Shown here: positions 45,201 through 54,558 of the stretch, piece by piece
How positions within the stretch are numbered: the stretch's first letter is position 1
Layout of the letters: the number at the start of each line of letters is the position of its first letter
Assembly (NCBI GenBank): GCA_016208495.1
Contig: JACQXX010000076.1
Span: forward strand, 4,139 to 68,138
Source of the DNA: Acidobacteriota bacterium
GTDB lineage: Bacteria; Acidobacteriota; Blastocatellia; Chloracidobacteriales; Chloracidobacteriaceae
Length of the DNA stretch: 64,000 bases
Direction: 5' to 3'
Program-made: the position numbers and the translations under genes
The notes under the pieces: generated by a model
Database searches by the model: none
What the model saw: the letters and a program-made list of their open reading frames with translations, nothing else
Told to the model about the DNA's origin: nothing

Positions 45201-47612
45201 TCCAGACCGCAATCCTCCCTTGATGGCAGGGTCAGTTTTTATGGTCACTGGCAGGGGAAATTTGTTTTTGAGACACAAGGCGAGCTGCTCCTGGTTGATC
45301 CAACCACCAGAAAAGCCTCATTTCTGCGAAATTCAGCTTTGAATTCTGACGCTGAACGACAAGCCTTGCGGGCCCGTCAACACCAGGTGCTCACGGAAAT
45401 GGAGTCTGATTTGCCTCTATCCCTGCGAACTGGTCGCATTTACCGGTTACCGGATGGCGGTATCGCTGGAATAGGGTGGTTCAGACCTGAATCAAAGAAA
45501 ATGATCCCTCTGGACTATAACCCAACTTTTTGCCTTCGTTTGCCAGATAACTCCGCATTTGTGGGGTGCGTCACCTTTGGGGGGGACAACTATGCCCATC
45601 CAGATTATGAGTTCAGATCACGATACCAATACCAACCTCAATTTTTTGGTCAATCAGGAGGTCTCGGGATGCTCTCTGCTGAGGGTGATTTCCGTTTGCT
45701 TACGAAATCTCAGCACTGGGGGACGATTTGGGGCGATTATGTGAATTTTGTCGTGCCGGACAGCAACCATAATCGGATTTGGGTCGGAACTAATTTTGGA
45801 ATCACCATTTTGAACCAAAATTTTCAGGTGCTTGGCAACCTCACGACCCGTGATGGACTGGCCTCCAATCTGGTGATGGCTGGCGCCATGGGGCAGCAAC
45901 TGGCTGTGGTCAACAAAATCTCGAGCGATTCTGACATTCTCACCTTGATTGATCCAAAAACCAACCTGCTGACATCGTTAAGCTCCTTTGATGGGCTGCC
46001 GCCGTTACCAATCAAATCAGTGGACATCGAAGGTCAAAAACTCAAAGTTGAGTACTGGCCCAAATCCATCAATGACTTGAGAATCACGGCGTCGCCAGGG
46101 TTTTATGATTTCCAAACTCATCGCATTGAACGGTCGCTGGTGACCGATGGCACCGAGCTAAAGCCAGGTCCAGGGAATAATGAAGAAGGCATGCCCTATC
46201 TTGGCGGGCGAATTCAGTGGAAAAAGGTCATTGACGGAAAGACATTTGTTCTCGGCACGCGAGGACTGATGATTTTGCCCAATGCCGTGCTTCCGAAGAT
46301 GACGACTTCGGAATGGCCGGTGAAATTCTCAAACCCGGCGCCAACTGAGCCCAAAAAACAGGCGACGTCTCCGCAGGCTTCGGCACAACAACCCATTGAG
46401 AACATTTTGGTTTCTCGACCAGTTCCTGCCCAGATGACGCCGTCACCGGGGCTTTCCACATACTTTCAGGCTGACCACCACTCACCGTTTCAACCGGTTT
46501 CGCTCTTTGCATCACCTCGTTTGGTTGAAAAGCGAATACCTGTTGATCAAGCGGCTCAGGTGAAACACCCGTGCGGTTCCGCCATCACTCCCGACTCAAT
46601 TCAGCAACTTATCAATCGCCCGTTTGTTCGAGAAAACAATGATACTGAGCTTTGTTTTTACACGCTCGGGACTGCGGTTTCAGAGAATCCTGACCTCTTA
46701 AAACTGCTGCTCAATTCGCAACCTCAATCTGAAGGATACTTTCAGGCTTACCGGAACCTCCTGAAACGAATCTTTTCCTACGCCAATAAACGTGTTGTCT
46801 CCACCATTCATCAGGCGCTGGCCTCTCCAAATATGCTCGTGAGACGTAACGCCGCCTATGCCTGTGCGGGACTCAAGGACCCGGCTTCGATTCCGCTGTT
46901 GATTCAGGCCCTCAAAACCGAATCAGGTCTGGTCCGGGCCGGTGTAGTCTGGGCATTGGGGGAACTCAAAGCCCACGAAGCCGTGCCGGCGTTGATGAAA
47001 ATTTACTTTGAAGGATTCACTGTCGGGCGGCGTTTCAGTCTTGGATTTCGAACAGATGAGTTGAACCGCGATCTGGAACGCCAGTACCAGAAATTGAAGG
47101 TGAGTACGGTACCGGTAACCCCACCTTTTGTTGACTATAGCTCAAACTGGTCCACGTCCTGGTTATTAGATTTCCGTACTTTGGATCAGGCGCTCATCGC
47201 GATTGGTCCCCAGCACACCCAACCCTATATCCGACTCCGGATCTATGAAGATCCTCTTTATGGCAGCGCACAGGCTCTGATGCAGTATCTGGCAGATTGC
47301 CCGCCGGCTGAGGTCGAACACAACAAAGGGATTTGCCGACACTTTGCGGAACAGAGGTCACTTTCAGCCGCCGTGAACCTGATCATTTGGGGGGACCAAA
47401 CCATCGAGCCAGTTATTTTGGACTGGTTGAAAGATATCTCCTCTCGATCTTCTCCAACTAATTCCCGTTCAGGAGCAGCATTATCTGAACTCACTCGGGT
47501 AAAGGACAAATCACAACTCAGATTTGCCCGCCCGATTTTGCTTCAATTGGCCAACGATCCATCATTTGATTCGGAGCTTCGCAAAAAAGCTCAAAGACTG
47601 GCTCAGGAATAG
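42270..47612 (+). CDS. Giant exported protein: TPR-like region, beta-propeller, HEAT repeats
   Basis: A 1780-residue protein. ATG 42270 follows GGAGGG (5-base spacing) and starts a signal peptide (1-24). Residues about 25-700 are alpha-helical, TPR-like (with AQALDAQGKKLEAFALFF-type starts). Residues about 725-1335 form a beta-propeller of the two-component-regulator type (LWVGTELGVRRVDL, LWISTQTSLRKYD, IWVGTNFGITILN). A Pro/Gln-rich linker leads to HEAT repeats (about 1430-1660; NMLVRRNAAYACAGLKDPAS, LVRAGVVWALGELKAHEAVP). The neighbour at 48057-51017 has the same ends without the propeller. It probably acts in the periplasm or on the surface as a scaffold; no enzyme motif was seen. Confidence 0.82.
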   Translation: MYKLRFVHVICLFVGMLFTWIPVFARQETKKPDPTPQELTSQALALDAQGKKLEAFALFFNFPGGESYAAKMATTDPKTYLAELDRLEATSKNPRNPRFWLVRGDLLMALGKNKEALAAFRKFVAAIGKTPDQTWDKGWVPSFYYPLSPTILELQNGVFQLPLTRGGMGSHADNWLIQRFLTLGAWDDAAKEFERMWKVHQLAAQGKQLFGPGLRFALEYAFFLTKSNQPQKSWDLLLNVFLQLDLEQNPGWRARFQSFQNQTNQATPLPVDNETLQNLASAHSGYSQSEFIRLAYGYFQLNNQTDVLKQALERQIRQGRNQARWVLARILQLEGNEDQALATELEYVRQAGFTPFTVTYRSGLIYERYNRLREATALLEQTLQAGNVPISIPDPDDVDRLATKAYSEPGMPTFFTDSLREKVFNRLVVDYFILGETEKALAAESRLRGLQSPFGLPRSTAPRKEQTSSSPPTTFPSQKFELDPIPDDPVVLIQALAALAKQKKMYEGEFKRWKAVIASRNKDLVRPFLNALFEADPKNPVFLFALLKPEGDLITPGSLVYWFNHLKMNGSDGQPPFYFDHLEPTPALLTNLEQLSTQWIRPNDSVTRQKFYRNSALAYALMRLYEKTGQVEKMLPLALKLAQAWSQADLTPFSFNRIELFQGNTALTIAIQHLNRVEDQKTLLQALESSPWEVATTQLKRVIAGQKLVSDPKPNPPWANTPQGIQVFGGHENVLSLCRDQKQVYVGYPWGVAVYNFSGQLLTQVALECAASHLTVIQDTLWVGTELGVRRVDLKTYAVSGFPCDQELSEKEKREAYQTTELYNNRIVPIPSRREKINAVTSLARQGHILWISTQTSLRKYDTLTSELRVYPFKDLTDTSSYEKVKWLIDRGYIWVQIGQTSDRDENQVLSLRYDPATDSWTKPQSPLAQAVQLVGLINGNVWATLFQKEKTQIQGKLCLIDSQTLNITPVEIETSLSRPQSSLDGRVSFYGHWQGKFVFETQGELLLVDPTTRKASFLRNSALNSDAERQALRARQHQVLTEMESDLPLSLRTGRIYRLPDGGIAGIGWFRPESKKMIPLDYNPTFCLRLPDNSAFVGCVTFGGDNYAHPDYEFRSRYQYQPQFFGQSGGLGMLSAEGDFRLLTKSQHWGTIWGDYVNFVVPDSNHNRIWVGTNFGITILNQNFQVLGNLTTRDGLASNLVMAGAMGQQLAVVNKISSDSDILTLIDPKTNLLTSLSSFDGLPPLPIKSVDIEGQKLKVEYWPKSINDLRITASPGFYDFQTHRIERSLVTDGTELKPGPGNNEEGMPYLGGRIQWKKVIDGKTFVLGTRGLMILPNAVLPKMTTSEWPVKFSNPAPTEPKKQATSPQASAQQPIENILVSRPVPAQMTPSPGLSTYFQADHHSPFQPVSLFASPRLVEKRIPVDQAAQVKHPCGSAITPDSIQQLINRPFVRENNDTELCFYTLGTAVSENPDLLKLLLNSQPQSEGYFQAYRNLLKRIFSYANKRVVSTIHQALASPNMLVRRNAAYACAGLKDPASIPLLIQALKTESGLVRAGVVWALGELKAHEAVPALMKIYFEGFTVGRRFSLGFRTDELNRDLERQYQKLKVSTVPVTPPFVDYSSNWSTSWLLDFRTLDQALIAIGPQHTQPYIRLRIYEDPLYGSAQALMQYLADCPPAEVEHNKGICRHFAEQRSLSAAVNLIIWGDQTIEPVILDWLKDISSRSSPTNSRSGAALSELTRVKDKSQLRFARPILLQLANDPSFDSELRKKAQRLAQE

Positions 47613-47623
47613 AATTACCTGAG

Positions 47624-47993
47624 TACAACTCCCCATAAAAGAGGGATGAAATTCGACCACTCTCTGGGAGAAACATTGGTTTTCGCCCGGATGGGCGCTG
47701 GAAAATAGCCGGTGGCAAGTGTCGCTTTGGACATGCGGCCACCGGACAGAGTCACCATCAAGGATTCGCGCCCGGATGGGCGCTGGGCCACACAGGTGAG
47801 CGAGAAACCGAAAATCCAACGGGAACCGAGACCCGAACCAGCTTCCAGCGCCCATCCGGGCGCAAACCACTGCGGACCGACGCTCCGGTGGTGTGCCCAA
47901 AGCGGCAAACCACCGGCTATTGTCCGGCGCCCATCCGGGCGAAAGCCAATTCGGAGGAACCGAATTTCCACCCTTTATTTATGGGGACTTGTA
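47624..47993. mobile_element. MITE-like element, copy 1 (370 bp)
   Basis: The terminal inverted repeat is TACAAGTCCCCATAAA (left copy TACAACTCCCCATAAA). On both sides the flank is CTGAG (47619-47623 and 47994-47998), consistent with a 5-bp target duplication. Inside, four copies of CGCCCGGATGGGCGC or its complement and several CCACCGG/CCGGTGG arms make it largely palindromic. No transposase ORF is present. Copy 2 in inverted orientation is at 54003-54373, highly similar over the whole length. It separates the two giant paralogs. Confidence 0.85.
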
Positions 47994-48056
47994 CTGAGTA
48001 CTGAAGCGACGAGAATCATTCTTTGAGAAATTCACACCATGTGACCGGAGGGAACG

Positions 48057-51017
48057 ATGAGGAAATCCAGATTTCTGCAGATATTGTGTGGCATTGTTTG
48101 GATACTGCTTGGATATGGGTCGGTGCTGGCTGGTCAGCCAAATTCTCAGCACTGGCAGTCCCCAGAGGACAAGATTGCCCAGGCCAAAAAGCTGGAAGAA
48201 GCTGGTCTCAAACAGCAAGCCTTTGCCCTCTATATAAAAATTCCCAATGCGGAACACCTCGCTCTTCGCATCGCCCAAACTGACCCCAAAGGCTATCTTG
48301 AACTTCTCAGGTCAATTGAATCCGAACCAGGATCGCGGCCCGACCCACGACTCTGGCTGATACAGGGTGAATTACTCTTCAAACTTGGCTCATCGAAGGA
48401 AGCCTTAACCTGTTACAAAACGTTTACCGCGTCACTCGATCAAACCGTCCTCCAAACCTGGGACGAGCGTGAGCTACCACGTCCTTATTATCCGGTTAGC
48501 CCTCAGGTGATTGGGATACATGGAAATCTGTCAGGATCTACCTCCGGTTCACCGGGTCTGGAAAATTCATTTTTCACGTTAAAGCCTTTTCATTATGGAC
48601 CAGGAAGTCAGGCTGACAACTTGCTCTTGCAACGATTTTTATCGCTTGGCGACTGGGATGAAGCTGCCAAAGAATTTGAACGGATTTGGAAAATTCATCA
48701 ATTTGTCGCGCTTGAGGGTCAATTGTTTGGACCGGGCTTACAGTTTGCCCTCGAATACGCCTTCTTTCTGACCAAATATCAACAGCGAAATCGAGGGCTC
48801 GATATTTTGGTGAACGCCTTGCTCAGGGTGAATCTGGACCGCTATCCGGAAACAATTTATTCCCCATACAGTCCGATAGCCAAAAATCCTGAAATCCAGG
48901 CATGGCGCGACAGAATGACAATAAATTCAGATGACCTTCTTTATTTGACGAGGCCAGCCTGGTTTACCCAACCCTTATTTATTCGGCTGGTGTATGGACA
49001 GTTTTCCTTACTGGGTCTCACGGCAACGTTGAAACAGGTCCTTGAAAGCCAGATTCAAGCCGGAAATTTCAAAATGCGGAGGGTGCTGGCTCGAATTGTA
49101 CAACTGGAGGGAAAAGAGGACGAAGCCATTGCACTTGAACTGGAATACCTGCGCCAGGCCGGGTTTAATCCGTTGACAGTCGCCTTTCGCTCGGGGCTGA
49201 TTTATGAACGATATAACCGCCTGCCTGAAGCCATTTCCCAGTTTGAACAATGCCTGAAGCTTCCCAAACAACCGCTTTCGATGCCTGACCCAGAAGAAGA
49301 TAAATGGCAGGAGCAACGGTTCCCAAAGGATAGAAGCGATTATGGATACCGTGAAGGGTTTTATCCCAATGGTATTTTGAAACATTTATTTTTCGCTTAT
49401 TCGACGCTGGGCGAGGTTGAAAACACACTGCGCGTCGGATTGCAGTTGCTCGAAAACAAGGCCATTTTGAGAGATCTGGAGTTTGACCAGATTTGCAACC
49501 TCTTTGTAATTGCTGGAAAACAAACCGAACTGACAACCTGGATTCGAACCCATGCTGAACTGTATGCGGACTATCCGCTTCGAAGGGCGTCCCTGGCGTG
49601 GTTGAGTGATGATCCCAAAACAGTCATTGATGTACTTGTCTCGCTGGCCAAAATTCAGAGGCTTGACGAGTATCAGTTCACACGATGGGAAGCGCTTATT
49701 TCAAGCCAGAAAAAAGAATGGCACCGACCATTTCTGGAAGCCATTGTGGCGGCAGACCCAGACAACGCAAAATTTCGGCGCGCTCTGGATTCAATCAAAT
49801 CCGACACCACGTCAGTTGGGAATCGTGCCACCTCATCAGATAACAAGGTGACACCACAAACAGGAATTCCTGGCCGCCTCTCCACTTCCCAGCCTAGACC
49901 ACCTGGGCAAACCAGTCCCATCAACCGTCCGTCAGCTCAAATTCAGCACAAGACACCGCCCCCTATCGAGCCACAACCCAAGGTAGACAATCCCTGTGGT
50001 CAACCAATCACCTCAGCTTTTGTTCAGCAATTGATTGGCAATCCCAATCAGGAAAAGCGAGAAGATTGTTTTAAAGCCCTTGGGGAAGCAGTTTCCAAGA
50101 ATCCACAATTGTTACAACTCCTGCTTAACTCTCAACCTCCAGACTGTTGTAGCCGGTTTGAGTCCTATGATGAATTTCTGAAACGAATTTTTATCCGTAC
50201 CGACAAAAGCATCGTTCCCACTATTCATCAGGCGCTGGCCTCTCCGAATATGCTCGTGAGACGCAACGCCGCCTATGCCTGTGCGGGACTCAAGGACCCG
50301 GCTTCGATTCCGCTGTTGATTCAGGCGCTCCAAACCGAGTCGAGCCTGGTCAGGGCCGGCGTTATTTGGGCGCTGGGCGAACTCAAGGCCAAAGCAGCCA
50401 TTCCAACCCTAATGAAAATGTACCGTGAAGGTGCGGGCATTGAATCCTGGATGAAGTTCGGATTTCGGACTGATGAGCTGAATCGGGGACTCGAGCGACA
50501 GTACCAAAAATTAAATACCAACACCCCACTCCTGGCTCACCCACAGGCGGATTATTACGACCACGATGCCTGCCGCTTGCGCTGGTTACTTCGTCCCGAG
50601 GATTTTGATCGGGCGTTTCTGGCCATTGGTTTAGAAACAGTTCAACCCTATGTTCGATTCCAACTCCAACAAGAGAGTGCGTTTGCAATGGACCTTAGAA
50701 TTAACCATCTGGAGAAGTGTCCGCCATCGGAAGTTGAACAAACAAAAGGAATATTGCGCTGTATCGCTGCGAAAGACTCGGTTGAAGCCGCCGTGGGGCT
50801 CCTGCTGCTCGGAGATAAAACGATTGAGCCGGTCATTGTACAGTGGTTGCAACAAATCAAGCGATATCCTGTTCATCGACTTGTGGCATTACTCCATTTT
50901 CGTGTCCGAGATCGGTCCAAACTGGCGTTTGCCCGCCCGATTTTGGCCCAATATGTGGCAAACCCGTCCCTTTCTCCAGAAACCCGAGGGTATGCCCAAA
51001 TGATCCTTGAAGAATAA
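48057..51017 (+). CDS. Exported TPR-like/HEAT-repeat protein, paralog without propeller
   Basis: A 986-residue paralog of the preceding gene. GGAGGG stands 6 bases before ATG. The signal peptide is 1-26. Residues about 27-600 are TPR-like helices with blocks shared with the paralog (WDEAAKEFERIWKIHQFVAL, FRSGLIYERYNRLPEAI). A Pro/Gln/Ser-rich linker (about 615-660) takes the place of the propeller, followed by HEAT repeats (about 720-790 clearest). A stretch of about 100 bp coding for the first HEAT repeat is almost identical to the paralog while flanking DNA has diverged. The function is unknown. Confidence 0.82.
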   Translation: MRKSRFLQILCGIVWILLGYGSVLAGQPNSQHWQSPEDKIAQAKKLEEAGLKQQAFALYIKIPNAEHLALRIAQTDPKGYLELLRSIESEPGSRPDPRLWLIQGELLFKLGSSKEALTCYKTFTASLDQTVLQTWDERELPRPYYPVSPQVIGIHGNLSGSTSGSPGLENSFFTLKPFHYGPGSQADNLLLQRFLSLGDWDEAAKEFERIWKIHQFVALEGQLFGPGLQFALEYAFFLTKYQQRNRGLDILVNALLRVNLDRYPETIYSPYSPIAKNPEIQAWRDRMTINSDDLLYLTRPAWFTQPLFIRLVYGQFSLLGLTATLKQVLESQIQAGNFKMRRVLARIVQLEGKEDEAIALELEYLRQAGFNPLTVAFRSGLIYERYNRLPEAISQFEQCLKLPKQPLSMPDPEEDKWQEQRFPKDRSDYGYREGFYPNGILKHLFFAYSTLGEVENTLRVGLQLLENKAILRDLEFDQICNLFVIAGKQTELTTWIRTHAELYADYPLRRASLAWLSDDPKTVIDVLVSLAKIQRLDEYQFTRWEALISSQKKEWHRPFLEAIVAADPDNAKFRRALDSIKSDTTSVGNRATSSDNKVTPQTGIPGRLSTSQPRPPGQTSPINRPSAQIQHKTPPPIEPQPKVDNPCGQPITSAFVQQLIGNPNQEKREDCFKALGEAVSKNPQLLQLLLNSQPPDCCSRFESYDEFLKRIFIRTDKSIVPTIHQALASPNMLVRRNAAYACAGLKDPASIPLLIQALQTESSLVRAGVIWALGELKAKAAIPTLMKMYREGAGIESWMKFGFRTDELNRGLERQYQKLNTNTPLLAHPQADYYDHDACRLRWLLRPEDFDRAFLAIGLETVQPYVRFQLQQESAFAMDLRINHLEKCPPSEVEQTKGILRCIAAKDSVEAAVGLLLLGDKTIEPVIVQWLQQIKRYPVHRLVALLHFRVRDRSKLAFARPILAQYVANPSLSPETRGYAQMILEE

Positions 51018-51469
51018 TTCATCAGGTGTTCCGTTCTGACATCCGGTTTTCCCAGGAACGGGCACCGGGATTGCCGATTCATTGCCTGAATTGAAAATAA
51101 CCAACCTCCAGTTCTTTCCAGTTTTTCTTTGTTTTGCAATCACATAGGCCAGACAGAACCACTGGCGCAGTAATTCTTTGTTTGATTCTTAGGCCCAAAC
51201 ACTCGCTCATTCTACAACGCCCTTGCAGGGCTTGAACTTCCTCCTGGCCGGGCCCGTGGGCTTCGCACCACGGCTATTTTACAACGCTCCTGCGGAGCTA
51301 AACCACTGATTTTGCTTATAATTACCCAGACTAAGAATTGCTGCACCGGCGAATGGTATCCGCCGCATTTTTTTGCTTCGTCTGGTGACTGATTGAAGCT
51401 GGCACAAGGGTTGCACTCCTTCAAAAGATTCACCGTCTCACTTTTCCCGGACTTTTAAGGAGGCCCGCT
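51018..51469. other. Intergenic region containing repeat R3
   Basis: 452 bp before the ADOP permease gene. The R3 element lies at 51210-51302. TATAAT at 51317-51322 might be a -10 box, but no good -35 box is seen at the right distance. No ORF was accepted here. Confidence 0.5.
51210..51302. repeat. Dispersed element R3, copy 2
   Basis: A central CCGTGGGCTTCGCACCACGG hairpin is flanked on both sides by related small hairpins, ACAACGCCCTTGCAGGGCTT and ACAACGCTCCTGCGGAGCTA. The central and right parts match 24229-24286. Confidence 0.8.
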
Positions 51470-53935
51470 ATGACCCTGACCCATCTGGCCAAGGATTTAC
51501 AGTTCAGTTTGCGATTACTTTGGAAAAACCCTGGTTTCACGCTGGTGGCCGTGCTGTCGCTGGCACTTGGTATCGGCCTGAACGCCACCGTCTTTACCTG
51601 GTGCAAAGCAGCGATTTTAGATCCACTTCCGGGCGTACCTGACGCGCGCAGCCTGATCCTGGGATTTGGTGCGACCCAAAGCGGCAATGCATTTTCGATT
51701 TGCTATCCAGATTATGTTGATTTGCGCGACCAGAACACGTCGTTTGAGGGACTCGCCGTTTTTCGCAACTTAACCGTCAATCTCAGCCAGGACGGCAAAA
51801 CTGACCGGACGTGGGCCTGTCTGGTCAGCGGGAATTACCTCGATGTATTGCACATCAAACCGCTGTTGGGTCGGTCATTTTCACCCGAAGAAGATCGCAC
51901 GCCTTCTACTCATCCGGTCGTCGTGATGAGCTATAACCTGTGGCAATCTCGCTTTCAGGGTAACCCGAACGTGATTGGTTCTACGATGACCATCAACGGC
52001 AAAACCTTCACTGTGATTGGGGTCACTCCGAAAGGATTTGTCGGAGGAATCGTTGCCATTTCACAAGATTTGTGGATTCCCATGATGATGCAGGAATCCA
52101 TCCGACCTGGAAAAGACCTCTTGACCAGTCGGGGCAATCGCTGGTTGCAAATGATTGGCCGGTTAAAACCTGGGGTTTCGCTGGCACAAGCTCAGGCCAA
52201 TCTCAAATCAATTTCGGCCCACATTGCTGAAACGAACCCAACCACCAACGCCAACTGGACCGTTGCCCTGTATCCACTCACTCAATCACCGGAAGGAGCT
52301 TCGAAAATTCTGGGCCCGGTGTTGTTGTTGCTGATGGGTATTGTCAGCGTGGTACTGCTGGTAGCCTGCGCCAATGTCGCGAATTTGTTTATGATCAAGG
52401 CTACCAATCGGCGCAAGGAAATCAGCATCCGGATTGCGCTGGGCGCCAGTCGGTGGCGGATTATCAGTCAATTGATGGTTGAAAGCCTGGCGTTGTCAGT
52501 CATTTCCGGAGTTGTGGGCCTGTTGATTGCCGTCTGGACCGCAAAATCATTTTTGGCAATGCTCCCGACCCAACGGCTTCCGATTCATTTGGATTGTTCG
52601 ATTGACCAGCGAGTTTTGTTATTTACCTTTGGCATCACCCTGGCCACGGGGTTTCTGTTTGGGTTGCTCCCTGCCCTGCAGGCCACCCGACTCAATCAAG
52701 CCACCACGCTCAAGGATGAAGGGTCATCCGTCACCTTAAATCTCAAACAGTCGAAATTGCGGAGCAGTCTGGTTTCCCTGCAGGTGGCTCTCTCTCTGGT
52801 GGCGTTGATTACCGCCGGGCTCTTTGTGCGCAGCGTCTATAACTCGATCAACACCAGCCCTGGGTTTTCCGTTGATCAAGTATTCGTTGCAAGCCTGGAT
52901 GTCTTTCCCAATGGATATGATCAAAAGCGTGGAAAAGCCTTCTTTACCGAGCTGTTACGTCAGGTGCGAACCCTGCCGGGTGTTCAAGCCGCCAGTTTGT
53001 CCCGTTCGGTTCCACTCGGATCGATGGGTCGCAGTTCGACTTCAATCACGGTTGATGGCTATACGCCGCGCCCCGAAGAGGATATGGATACCGAATATAA
53101 TATCGTTGAGACTGATTTTTTCCGGTCGCTGGAAATTCAATTTACCCTGGGCTCCGATTTTCACCTGCTGGCCCCACCTCAAACCGATCAACCCGACCCC
53201 AACCGGATTGAACAGGCCATCGTCAATGAAACTTTTGTCAGACGCTACCTGGGCGAAGGAAATCCACTGGGTCGCAAAATTGAAGTCAATAACCAGAACC
53301 ACCAGATTATCGGCGTGGTCAAGGATATCAAGCTGCGGTCAATGAACGAGCCTCCCCGGCCCTATATGTATTTGCATGCACCAGACAACTATCGATCCGA
53401 TTTTGTTCTACTGGTCAAAACTGAGGGCAACCCGTTGAAAGCCGCTCCAGGCGTCAAAAATATCGTCGCAGGAATTGATCCGAACATTCCGATCTTTGAT
53501 GCCAAATCATTGGCTGAACACACCCAGCTTTCCCTGTTTCCACAACGATTTGCGATGATTTTCCTGAGTATTTTCGGCTTTCTGGCGCTTGGGCTGGCGG
53601 CAATGGGGCTCTATGGAATGATGGCCTATTCGGTCACACAACGGACGCGAGAAATCGGCATTCGAATGGCGCTTGGGGCCGACAAACAGGATGTGTACCA
53701 GTTGATTTTGGGCCGTGGGTTGATCCTGCTCCTGATTGGGATGGGGCTTGGGGTGGTTGGAACGATTGCCGTGGCCCGGCTTGCCTCAAGCCTGTTATTT
53801 GGCGTCACCGCCACCGACCCCGTCACTTATTTGGGCGTATCGCTCCTGCTTTTCGGCATCTCGTTTATGGCGTGCTTTTTCCCAGCCTACCGGGCGACAC
53901 GCATCAACCCCGTGATTGCGCTCCGGTACGAGTGA
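51470..53935 (+). CDS. ADOP-type ABC transporter permease (MacB/FtsX-like, duplicated, orphan)
   Basis: An 821-residue inner-membrane protein. AAGGAGG is 7 bases before ATG. It has two MacB-like periplasmic domains (about 50-255 and 455-655) and two FtsX permease domains (about 285-410 and 690-815), with ANVANLFMIKATNRRKEISIRIALGASRWRII in the first and TQRTREIGIRMALGADKQDV in the second. This is the layout of the acidobacterial duplicated orphan permeases, which occur without their own ATPase gene, as here. The transported or extruded compound is unknown. The stop codon merges with a GAATGAA/GAATTGA heptamer array. Confidence 0.9.
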   Translation: MTLTHLAKDLQFSLRLLWKNPGFTLVAVLSLALGIGLNATVFTWCKAAILDPLPGVPDARSLILGFGATQSGNAFSICYPDYVDLRDQNTSFEGLAVFRNLTVNLSQDGKTDRTWACLVSGNYLDVLHIKPLLGRSFSPEEDRTPSTHPVVVMSYNLWQSRFQGNPNVIGSTMTINGKTFTVIGVTPKGFVGGIVAISQDLWIPMMMQESIRPGKDLLTSRGNRWLQMIGRLKPGVSLAQAQANLKSISAHIAETNPTTNANWTVALYPLTQSPEGASKILGPVLLLLMGIVSVVLLVACANVANLFMIKATNRRKEISIRIALGASRWRIISQLMVESLALSVISGVVGLLIAVWTAKSFLAMLPTQRLPIHLDCSIDQRVLLFTFGITLATGFLFGLLPALQATRLNQATTLKDEGSSVTLNLKQSKLRSSLVSLQVALSLVALITAGLFVRSVYNSINTSPGFSVDQVFVASLDVFPNGYDQKRGKAFFTELLRQVRTLPGVQAASLSRSVPLGSMGRSSTSITVDGYTPRPEEDMDTEYNIVETDFFRSLEIQFTLGSDFHLLAPPQTDQPDPNRIEQAIVNETFVRRYLGEGNPLGRKIEVNNQNHQIIGVVKDIKLRSMNEPPRPYMYLHAPDNYRSDFVLLVKTEGNPLKAAPGVKNIVAGIDPNIPIFDAKSLAEHTQLSLFPQRFAMIFLSIFGFLALGLAAMGLYGMMAYSVTQRTREIGIRMALGADKQDVYQLILGRGLILLLIGMGLGVVGTIAVARLASSLLFGVTATDPVTYLGVSLLLFGISFMACFFPAYRATRINPVIALRYE

Positions 53936-53936
53936 A

Positions 53937-53955
53937 GAATTGAGAATGAAGAAAC
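53937..53955. repeat. Heptamer array GAAGAAT/TGAGAAT
   Basis: Short array of two to three 7-base units starting at the permease stop codon. Confidence 0.6.
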
Positions 53956-54002
53956 TCGATTGATGAAATGCTTTTGGTCCTTGGAAAGTATTGATTCCTA
54001 AG

Positions 54003-54373
54003 TACAAGTCCTCATAAATGGAGGATGGAACTTCGGTGATTCCGAATTGGCTTTCGCCCGGATGGGCGCCGGACAATAGCCGGTGGTTTGCCGCTTTGGG
54101 CACACCACCGGAGCGTCGGTCCGCAGTGGTCCGCGCCCGGATGAGCGCTGGAAGCTGGTTCGGGTCCCGGTTTTCGTCGAAGTTTCGGCTTTTGGCTCAC
54201 GACTCCTGTTCCAGCGCCCATCCGGGCGCGACCCCGTGATGGCGATTCTTTCCGGTGGCCGCGTGTCCAAAGCGACACTTGCCACCGGCTATTTTCCAGC
54301 GCCCATCCGGGCGAAAACCAAATTTTCTCCCAGTGAGTGGTGGAATTTCATCCCTCTTTTATGGGGACTTGTA
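54003..54373. mobile_element. MITE-like element, copy 2 (371 bp, inverted relative to copy 1)
   Basis: Ends TACAAGTCCTCATAAA and TTTATGGGGACTTGTA. The flank on both sides is CTAAG (53998-54002 and 54374-54378), again a 5-bp direct repeat of the form CTNAG. The interior is the reverse complement of copy 1 with scattered changes and the same four CGCCCGGATGGGCGC-type motifs. No ORF. Confidence 0.85.
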
Positions 54374-54399
54374 CTAAGCCCAAGTCGCCGGATACCTTG

Positions 54400-54432
54400 T
54401 TCATTCTCAATTCTTTATTCTTCATTCTTCAG
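54400..54432. repeat. Heptamer array TTCATTC/TTTATTC
   Basis: Four to five units between the MITE and psuG. TGGTATGCT at 54458-54466, just after the array, resembles an extended -10 promoter for psuG. Confidence 0.75.
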
Positions 54433-54558
54433 GGTCTGTCTCCTCGCGGAAAAAATGTGGTATGCTGGCGCTTCACATCAGTTTGGAAGCTTCCCAGCTC
54501 AGGTCTCTCGCCCTGACAAACTACTCTCAATTCTCAAATTTCCCTCCGCGAGGTGTCT

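Noticed and set aside
47562-47971. Small minus-strand reading frames within the MITE
   Set aside because: They follow from the palindromic GC-rich sequence, occur in both copies in several frames and show no transposase features.
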